A stretch of 64,000 bases of DNA. Source: Chrysophaeum taylorii. Taxonomy: Eukaryota > Sar > Pelagophyceae > Pelagomonadales > Pelagomonadaceae. Position 1 is the stretch's first letter, and each line of letters begins with the position of its first letter. Below the pieces are notes generated by a model. The model was not told where the DNA came from, searched no databases, and was given only the letters and a program-made list of their open reading frames with translations. This document shows, piece after piece, positions 56,244 to 64,000 of this stretch. The DNA lies in assembly GCA_029834535.1 (NCBI GenBank), contig JAQMWT010000268.1, positions 62,001 to 126,000 of the forward strand. Direction: 5' to 3'. The position numbers and the translations under genes are program-made.

Positions 56244-57120
56244 TCATTCGCGCGTGTCCGGCCGCCCTAACCGAAGGCCACAATACGCAGGTGTGGTCCC
56301 AGTAATTATAAGGTATCCCGAACAAAAACATCATTATGAAGGCTGCTTCCGTCGTGGCCCAGCGGGTGCGGTGAATCCGAGGCTCTTGACCCCAAAAGTA
56401 TCGGAGGGGCTCCAACGCTCCCAAGCCAGGCGCCTCATCGCGAAGGCGCGTTGGTGCCAGGGGTCTGAACTGGCGGTGCGTCGCGGAGGCCACGACCTGT
56501 CTTCTTCGACCGCCTGGCGAATCCCGGCATCGCGGTAATTCTGCTTCGGCACGTGCTCCGGGGCCGCTTCACTATCCCGGCCACCCAGCAGATGCACCTC
56601 GATGCATATTACAGAGCCGAAATTGCGTCTCGGCTGCACGAGCACAGCGAGCGCTTGCTTGATGTGCACACGGAGGCTGCGGAGCTCTGGTTCGACAGCC
56701 ACCTGTAGTTACTCAAGGAGGTCATGGCCGTGAAAAAGGTCGTGCGGGCCCTTGAAATGTAGTTCAATGGCAACGTGAGATCCTACGTGGGGCGCCCTCG
56801 TCTACCGCCAAAGCGCCAGCATCATTTGTCGACGTTGCGGTGCTAGCGGCATCTTGAGTTGCGCGTGCCACTCTCGAGTCGTTCAGATGCGAGGCGACCC
56901 CTTGCACCGGTAGCAACCCGTCGAGACCCTTGACCAGATCCTGTCGCAGCTTGGTGCGAAGCTGGCCCACTTGCCAACGCCGCTGGCAAGGCCATGTTGC
57001 CCGCATTCTCAGGAACCGTGACCTTTAGGAGATGATTTCCTTTTCGTGCACCTTCAAACGTTCCCACGATGCACATACGGCCGGTGTCTCAACGAGGCAA
57101 TCTGTATTGGTTTTTCTCAG

Positions 57121-57205
57121 ACACCCGCCCCTCTTGGCCGGACCAGGGGCCTCAACAACCCTTTCTCCCAACCCGAACCGCGGGTGAAACCACCACACGC
57201 CCGGC
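57121..57205. repeat. Dispersed repeat shared with 22.7 kb
   Basis: CCGCCCCTCTTGGCCGGACC, CCCGAACCGCGG and CCACCACACGCCCGG match 22,672-22,765 in the same orientation. Confidence 0.5.
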
Positions 57206-57531
57206 GCACGCAGCGTTAAAAGAAAAAAAAAAAAATGTGTTCACTTCACTTTACTTCACTATCGCCAAGTAGGTCGACGTGTTCACTTCACATCACTTCA
57301 CTAGACTTGCTTAGTGAAGTGAGCCGTGTTCACTGGGAGGGCTTAGTGAATGTGCTACGCTGCAAGAATTGTGTGTCGGCGGATGTATGCCAAAATACAT
57401 ACATGTAACAACAACAACAACAACAACCAGAACAAGAATAACAAAGGGTGGAGGGTTTCGGGCCATGAACACTGCTTACCCTTTTAACACGACACAAGAT
57501 TTTCTCGAATTCCGGAAAGTTCTGGTTGAGC

Positions 57532-60243
57532 ATGGAGGATCCACGTTACGCACGTTACGTGGCGTCGTGCGAGGATCTCGTATATAATCTGACGGGCAGG
57601 CTCGTGCCCGACGGCATCAAGCTGCTGTCGCTGGTCGGGCGCCACCGGGACAAGATGCGGCGTGGTCCCGAGAAGTTGGCCCCCCTGAAGACGAAGTGGA
57701 AGGACGCGCGATCCTATGCGTGCGCGTTTTTGCCCGGTGTGATCGACGAGTTCCGCGCCCAGCTGAGCCGCGACCAGGAGGAATCGGTGGAGGTGCGCAT
57801 TTCGTTTAGCGAAGACGGAGACGGAGCGAGGAGGAGCGAAGACGAAGACGGAATGACGAGAACGGGGCTCGAGCCGTCGTTGGAAAAGGACGCATTCATG
57901 CCGGGGGAGGTATTGATGTGCGCCGACGGGCGCCAGGAAGGCACCTTGGGTTTTGTCGTGTCGGTGCCCGAGGAAGACGACGACAAGTGCTACAAGGCTT
58001 TATTTTTCGCGTCGGACGCGAGGGCCGGAAGAGCTAGCGTCGTTCGGATTGGTGCTATCATTCCAACGTGGCGTGTTCTTTGCGCGATTCAGCATATCGC
58101 AGCTCAGGGGTCGCCGCTCGTCGACTTGGTCATCGGACCCCCACCGCCGCCCATCGCGAACGACGACCGCTTCGAGGCGCGAGAGTTGTACCCGGCGCAA
58201 CGAGACGCGGTCAGGCGAGCGATCGCGCGTCGAGGGAGGAGAGGCCCGCAGACACTGTTGCTGCACGGGCCGCCGGGGACTGGCAAGACCACGACCAGTG
58301 CGCGCATCGTCTTCGAGCTCGTGCGTCGCCTTGGTGGTGGGGAGAATAAAAAAATTCTCGTGTGCGCGCCTACGAACGTCGCCGTCGAGAACAACGTCTC
58401 AAAGTACATCGAGAAGCACGCGCCCCCTCCTCTTGATGTTCTCTGGCTCGTCGGCGACGACAAGGACGAGGCCTTTCGAGCGACCACCGAACCGGCGCGC
58501 AAAGCGGCGCTGGGTCGTCGCGTCGATCTTTTCGTTCGCGAAGCACTCAAAAAACCGGACCACCTCCTTGGAACGTCATCAGAGGAGGACGACGAGGAGA
58601 GGAAAAATCTCGGTGTCGTCGCCGCGTTAAAGGACGAGAGGCTGCGCGCATTCTTGGAGAGGATGCGGTCGCAGCCGTGGGGAAGGAATCTCGTCAAGGC
58701 AGCCGAAGCTTTCTTCATAAATCGTGCAAAGGTGATCTTTTCGACCGTGTGCGGCGCCGGCCGTCCTCTCCTGAATGGGCTCTCCTTCGAAGACGTGGTC
58801 ATCGACGAAGCGGCGCAGTGCGAGGAGGCATTGTCGTTGATCGTGCTTCAGCGGCGCGAAACCCAGCGACTCGTCCTCGTCGGCGATCCAAAGCAGCTTC
58901 CGGCGACCGTGTTCTCGTCGCGCTGCCAGGATGCGGGCTACGCTTCGAGCTTGATGGAGCGGCTGGACTCGCAGGGCTGGAGCCCAGCCCACAGCACCTT
59001 TCTAAACATCCAGCATCGCATGCATCCCGAGATATCCTTGTGGCCGAATCACCGATTCTACGATGGCTGCCTCGTCGACGGCCCCTGCACCCTGGAGAAG
59101 ACGACGAAGACGAGCGTCTCCTCTCCTTCTTCTTCTTCTTCTTCTTCTTCGAAGCAGCAGCAGCAGCAGCCGTTCGTCTTCCTTCACGTGGCCCAAGGCA
59201 GCGAGACCCGCGACGAAAAATCGCTGAGCCGGCAGAATCGAAGCGAGGCCGCCGTCGTGGCCGCGTTAGTCAAAAAAATATTTTCGAGCACCAAAAACAG
59301 TCGCGCGCCCACTCCCACTCCCACTCCCACTCCCGAGGATGACGATCAGATATCAACCGGTGTCGTGACTCCTTATCGTGCGCAGCGCGAGCTCATCAAA
59401 CGAGAACTCGGAGAGGATCTCGGAGGCAAGATCAACGTCGACACGGTCGACAGCTTCCAAGGCCAGGAGAGGGACGTAATTATCGTGAGCGAAGATTCTT
59501 TTTTGCGATGTTTTACGAACGAACGAACGAACGACTAGGTGTCGACGGTGCGGAGCAACGAGAACGGCGACATTGGGTTCTTGAAAGACGCGCGCCGCAT
59601 GAATGTCGCGTTGACGCGGGCAAAGCGGCAGCTGGTGGTGGTCGGGAACAGCGAAACGCTGAGCTTAAGAGACGCGAATTGGCGAAGCCTGGTCGAGAAC
59701 GCGCGCGAGAGGAAGTGCTTTTTGCATCTCGATGAAACAGGCGAGCTGCAGAGGACCAAGCCCGTGCGACGAGCCCTCCGTGCAGACAGCATCCAACGCT
59801 TCATGCGCGCCGAACCGTCGAAATACTTCGAGGGGCTGCTCTGGACCGCGAGTTTCTGCGGTGATTTCGGGACGCAACTGTCGACGAGAATTGGCGACGA
59901 AGACGCGCGAGCCAAGGTGCTCGAAGCCATCCACTCGCTCCTCGAAGGCCACTGGCCACGCCGGGAGAGGAGAGAGTCTTTTCACAACTCGCGCGCGGGC
60001 CGCGCCGTTCACGTGCTCCACGTAAACCAGCTCGTCGGCATCTTCTGGACGGTCGAGCTCCAAGAGCGGGGTCGCCAGGAGATCCGATTTTGGGGGGTGC
60101 TTCCTCTGCAGGATTCGTCTGAACGGATGGTGCGTCGGATCGTGCGGTATCGCGAGAGTTTGAGCGACGAATACGCGCGGAAGACGGAGCGACGCGACTC
60201 GTTTGAGATCTCGAGGTTCAAGCCAATCGAGTTTCCACCTTAA
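57532..60243 (+). CDS. UPF1-like superfamily-1 helicase, 885 residues
   Basis: The start is ATG at 57,532 ([18 protein letters not shown]). The intron is 59,485-59,538 (GTGAGC ... GACTAG), 54 nt and divisible by three; its last codon-like TAG is not a true stop. Motifs in order: Walker [16 protein letters not shown] (about residue 245), Ia [11 protein letters not shown], Walker [66 protein letters not shown] and [21 protein letters not shown]. This is the full set for the UPF1/IGHMBP2/SETX group, which unwinds RNA or RNA-DNA hybrids. Ser and Gln runs near 59,128-59,170 come from (TTC)n and (CAG)n. After the helicase a roughly 150-residue C-terminal domain ([18 protein letters not shown] ... 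RFKPIEFPP) ends at TAA. The same frame continues straight into a UvrD-like helicase, so the gene was probably once fused to it. The part up to the TAA has no lesion. Confidence 0.85.
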
Positions 60244-61780
60244 TCCAACGACGGACCACTCCTCGAGGAGGAGTCTATCGACGAGCAGCCTCTGACCAAC
60301 GCGAAGGTGATGGAATTACAACCGCACACGCTCCAGCTGTTGGTTCGAGGAGACTTCTCGGAACAGAAGTGTGGTTTTCGCCTCTCGGCCGAAGAGAAGA
60401 CTCTTGTCGAAACCGAGGGCAATCTGTGCGTCGTCGCAAAAATGTCAAGAACGACTCGACACTCGCAGCTTGGTGCTGGCTCGGTCTGGGACTGGCAAGA
60501 CAAACGTATTGCTCGAGCGAGCTCTGTGGCGGGAGACGCGCGCGAGAGAGCTGCTCGACGAGGGTGTTGCCCAGATATTCATCACCGCGAGTCCGAGGCT
60601 CTCTACGTCTCTGAAAGAGATGTTCGACAGTCGATTTTCTTCTTCTTCTTCTTCTTCTTCTTCTTCTGGAATTCTGGAATTCTGGAAAATAATCATCGCG
60701 TTCGGTTCGTCACCTTCGACGAGCTCGTCCGTAGCCTTCACGCGAGCGCGTTTGGCCGCGAGTGCGAATTCGCGACATCGAATTTCCATTCTTTCTGGCG
60801 CACCTTCGACGACAAGCTGACGCGAAAGTTCTCCGAGCAACTCGTGCGCTCCGAGATTGTGTCGACGATAAAGGGACGTCGCGAGACCCTCGAGAACCGC
60901 GAGCCATGGCTCTCGCGCGAGACTTACGTCGAAATCGTGCGCCAATCGCGGCGAGCCGACGAACTGAGCGAGGCCGACGCTCTGTCGGTTTACCGCCTTT
61001 TTGAAGCGTACGAGAAAGCCAAGCGAGGAGCCCTCGACACCAACGACGTCGCGCATAAGCTGTTTCGCCACTTTTTCCGAGACGACGACGACGACGACAA
61101 TAATCGTCCTTCTCTACCGGAGAAGTACGACTTTGTCTACGTGGATGAAGTGCAGGATTTGACGCCCGTCCAGCTCGCGCTCCTTCGCGTCCTCGCGAAA
61201 GACACCAAGGTACCTAGACATAATCATGAAATAGAATCGTTGCATTTTGCAGCAGGTCGGGCTCTCGTTCGCGGGCGACTCGGCGCAGACGATTAGCGGA
61301 GTTTCGACGTTTCGGTTCGAGGCTCTCAAGGACTTGTTTTACCACGTTTTCTTTGCCGCCACCGACGACGGCTTCAGCCGCCGCCAAAAGAGTGCCCGAG
61401 CTCAAGACGTCGACCAGCGACTACAGAACGCACTCTCGAATCCTCGCGCTCGCGAATAAGCTCACGTCTTTCGTTACGACCCACTTCCCAAAAAGTATCG
61501 ATCGGCTGCAACCGGAGGTCTCGCGCGCGAGCGGACCAAAGCCTCTCGTCATCACGTCGGGCGGCGCTGCTTACGTTGGGGAATTCTTCCGCGACGGAAC
61601 GCCCCGCGACTTAGGTGCGGAACAGGTCATTCTGGTGCGTACCAAATCTGAGGTCGACGACCTCGAGAGGAAGGGCGTAGAAGCACTCACCCTGACCGTC
61701 CTCGAGTCCAAGGGCCTCGAGTTCCAAGACTGTCTCCTCCTCAACTTCTGGAAGTCCAGCACCTTTGATTACTGGCGCGT
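60244..61780 (+). pseudogene. UvrD-like helicase half of a split UPF1-UvrD fusion
   Basis: In frame after the TAA at 60,241-60,243 comes PLLEEESIDEQPLTNAKVME and KTLVETEGNL. A 43-nt intron (60,426-60,468) joins this to LVLARSGTGKTNVLLERAL (Walker A). Then follow FVTFDELVRSLH, Walker B YDFVYVDEVQDLTPVQLALL, a second 43-nt intron (61,210-61,252), QVGLSFAGDSAQTISGV, STSDYRTHSRILALANKL and VLESKGLEFQDCLLL, ending near DYWRVLYGV. This is the TRANK1/UvrD-type set. Lesions: the in-frame TAA, an 8-bp tandem duplication (GGAATTCT twice, 60,668-60,683) that shifts the frame just after a (TTC)n run, and a one-base shift near 61,388. The C-terminus with the arginine-finger motif is missing. The first half shows no damage, so the protein may survive as a UPF1-only form. 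Confidence 0.7.
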
Positions 61781-62239
61781 TCTGTACGGCGTCATAACGG
61801 CTATCTGTGGTTTTATTCGCGAAGTGCTTGAAGATCTCGTCGTACACCCTCCGACACAACGCTGGTTCGTCAAACTGCAGGTCTGTTTCGTCCGGGTTGA
61901 GCTGATAGGAGAGATGCCACATTCAATAAAGGCATATGTACATATCAGTTAGGATTGTAAACGACAGCGTTAAATTGCTGTTTTAAGTACGCGACATCGT
62001 TAGACGAAATCGTTAGACGAAACAGTTTCATAAAAGCTAAAAGCAATGAACATGATAGTGCGCGTTTTGTTAGGAAGGTAGTGTTCGTTGTACACATTTG
62101 TTATGGGTGCCCGTGTTCGTTGTACACATTTGTTATGGGTGGCCAGGCCGCGAGCGCTGGTTTGTTCACACTCTCTTGATTGAAAATGTATACAGGAAAG
62201 TTGTATACGTATATTGATAAGTATGCCAGTCAGCATGAG
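61781..62239. other. AT-richer repeat-derived flank
   Basis: The helicase similarity stops here. 61,920-62,240 is AT-rich and has a 29-bp direct duplication (GTGTTCGTTGTACACATTTG and on) at about 62,084 and 62,112. A minus-strand stretch (NPDETDLQFDEPALCRRVYD, 61.9-61.8 kb) has protein-like texture of unknown origin. Confidence 0.4.
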
Positions 62240-63690
62240 TTAAAGCGAACATGGACACTGGCGCGTTGATTCTGCCGTCAAAGGCAAGTTCACAAGGATG
62301 GGTGATGTTAAGGTTACGTTCACCCTCCTTGAAGCGATCGTTGATTCGGGGCGAACCGCACGAACTTCATTATCATAGCAGACAGTGGCCAACTGTGCAA
62401 CTTCGCGATCAAGAAGATGTGGGGACGCTCCAGCAGCGAAATGCCAGACCTGATATTCAGGAGGCAGATCATCAACTGATCCCAGGTTAAATTCCGCCAC
62501 TTTGGCGTTTTGCCAATCGAGGAAGACCTGGTCAAGAATCCTGTTGCGCAAGACTTCATAGTCAGCGCAGGAGCTTGCGTAGGCTTCGTACGAGTCGTAC
62601 TCGAAGAGGGCGTCCGCGTGATGGAAACGGAACATCTAACGAATTTGTCGGATCTGCAACGAAACCTTGCGGCTTTGAAGTTGGAAGTCATTCCCATCAT
62701 TGAGAAGATCAACAACGGGCGCTTCAAGCTTAAGGATGTCTGCACCCGTGACTGCTTTGAACCTGCGGGTTCTGTCAGAGCAGAGTTGAGTTGACTCCTC
62801 CTCGACATTCTAGGGGGCTCTGTCTATCGGGAGTCTATGTACAATCATCGGTTAGACGATGGAAGATGCATATCTAGCAGCTGACCAAGCTGTGATTCCA
62901 AGCAGTGTGAAGTTCGCACTGACAGGCATTTTCTTTAAGGTTGTGCTCTCTATATTGAGAGAGAGCTTTTTAGTGCATCATCGTTGAGCGTCCAGGTGCA
63001 CATACCCAAAATATTCCATAGTGCGCGTGCAATCAGTGCAGTTAGACAGAATACACGCACACCAACACTATTACGACAATACGAAGACATATAGACAGAC
63101 ACACATAGTCACGCGGTCTTAACGGGTGTGGTGTAGCTATGTACAACCCATGTTAATTAAGCGTATATACAAGCGTGTTGCATGGCGAGGCTAGACTGGC
63201 GCGGTGACAGTCCAATATCCATTGGTTACGTGCATGCAACACAGGATTCTTATGGGACCGCTGGGCCTGGGACTATTTGATTTGGTAAAAAGCAAAGAAG
63301 AAGGGTAAGGAAGAGATCGCATTCTCAACGGGCGGAATAAGAGCGGAGTCTGCAGATTTCTCTGCAAAGCCATCTCAGTCATATGCTTGCGCACACATAC
63401 CACATCATCTGCGCAGGTGTTGAGCGCGATCAACTCACTCTCACGAGTAGAAGTAGCAGTGGTGGACTGGAGCTTGGATTTACACTTGACAAGGCAGACA
63501 GATAAATTGCAGAGCCAGTCGCACTTTCCCTGTCATGTTCGTAAGACGGAGCATTATCAGCATCCACGAAAGCGACGAGCGGGTCAAACATCCCAGAACT
63601 GACCTGCTCTGTAGTGTAGTCCATCATGGTGGCCATATCAGTGCGGTTGCCAATAATAGATCGAAGGTGATCCAACATCGCACGAGCTTT
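62240..63690 (-). mobile_element. Ty1/Copia fragments
   Basis: At 63,640-63,400 the minus strand shows Copia RNase H texture (DPLVAFVDADNAPSYEHDRE, SATGSAIYL, LIALNTCADDVVCVRKHM). At 62,760-62,400 a different part reads DNGNDF-like and YEVLRNRILDQVFLDWQNAK, perhaps gag of another copy. They are fossils with many breaks. LTRs were not found. Confidence 0.55.
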
Positions 63691-63694
63691 GGAG

Positions 63695-64000
63695 TCTTAA
63701 CTACTAATCGACAGATGTTTGTTTGTTTGTTTGTTTGTTTGTTTGTTTGTTTGTCTGTCTGTCTTTAAATGTCGACTGCTAAGAGGGGGGTGTGTGGGGG
63801 AGCATGGAGGATGTGGGTGGGTTTGTGGGGTATGAGGGATGTGCCTGACGGGCGGAGATAAGTTTGTCTGTCTGTCTTTAATGTCGACTGCTAAGAGGGG
63901 GGGGTGCGTGTGGGGAGCATAAAGTTGTCTGTCTGTCCCTCGATTTAGGGTAAGGAACAGGTAGGCGCGAGAGTAAGGATCAGGTAGGCGCAAGAGCCAG
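63695..64000. repeat. Nested family C stubs leading into a PIF1 block
   Basis: TAACTACTAATCGACAGATG, (TTTG)n, then a roughly 100-bp family C piece, a second roughly 40-bp stub beginning TTTAATGTCGACTGC, and finally CCTCGATTTAGGGTAAGG, the head of the PIF1-helicase block, running off the window. Same grammar as at 30.6-33 kb. Confidence 0.85.

Larger units (their letters stand above)
56050..57350. mobile_element. Element with GTGAAGTGA-rich ends in inverted orientation
   Basis: GTGAAGTGAATGTGAA-type words fill 56,050-56,170, and the inverse (TTCACTTCAC) fills 57,236-57,300. GCTTAGTGAATGTGCxACGCTG occurs at both 56,154 and 57,340. Between them are a pentanucleotide run and a decayed plus-strand frame (MHLDAYYRAEIASRLHEHSE, then LLKEVMAVKKVVRALE). 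The layout suggests a small non-autonomous DNA transposon or a relic of one. The family is unknown. Confidence 0.4.

Noticed and set aside
57526-59538. UPF1-like gene ending at the TAG at 59,536
   Set aside because: That TAG is the last three bases of a 54-nt intron; the frame continues with motif VI immediately after.

Overview
The window reads as nuclear DNA of a GC-rich, intron-poor microbial eukaryote, most likely a marine alga of the stramenopile (or haptophyte) kind. The grounds are a secreted protein with hundreds of residues of P-S-A-P-T repeats, an ankyrin protein with the VLKWARANGCPW type of repeat, short GT-AG introns of about 40-77 nt, and a mix of Copia, Gypsy, LINE, hAT and PIF1-helicase (Helitron-like) elements. 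This assignment is inference from protein style; there is no marker gene in the window.

The left third (0.9-22 kb) is the gene-bearing part. It holds, on the minus strand, a very large modular secreted/membrane gene (902-8936) that carries several single lesions and looks like a young pseudogene. It is followed by a histidine-phosphatase (phosphoglycerate-mutase-like) gene overlapping tail-to-tail with a small unknown gene, an ankyrin-repeat gene, a two-WW-domain plus C2HC zinc-finger gene, and a basic low-complexity gene with a 40-nt intron. Between them sit 5'-truncated LINE copies of two related families (A and B) that end in (TTAG)n tails.

The middle (22-39 kb) is a repeat desert. It contains a badly decayed Ty1/Copia fossil that seems to carry a C5-cytosine-methyltransferase-like segment, a tandem/nested array of an approximately 350-bp retroposon-like repeat (family C), three copies of a PIF1/Helitron helicase C-terminal block each followed by a GAACTTACTGG satellite, a small TRIM-like element, and hAT remains with clustered AAGTTTGGTCA motifs.

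From 39.3 to 45.6 kb lies the most striking object: a 6.27-kb DNA element bounded by roughly 0.8-kb inverted repeats. These repeats are themselves about a dozen 54-bp minisatellite units, and they enclose an intact-looking, spliced integrase-core (DDE) gene. LINE-A copies sit at both inner edges and at the outer right edge. Next come a Ty1/Copia element with identical 94-bp LTRs (46,000-51,485) and a Ty3/Gypsy element (51.49-55.5 kb) interrupted by a LINE-A copy.

The right part (55.6-64 kb) has hAT crumbs and a small element with GTGAAGTGA-rich ends. A UPF1-like superfamily-1 helicase gene with a 54-nt intron is followed in the same frame by the decaying UvrD-like half of what was probably one fused protein. 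Copia fragments come next, and at the very end the family C / PIF1 repeat block starts again.

Many repeat insertions keep 8-13-bp target-site duplications, so the order of events can be partly read: TIR element, then LINE-A at its right border; Copia, then a family C piece inside its 5' LTR; Gypsy, then LINE-A inside it.
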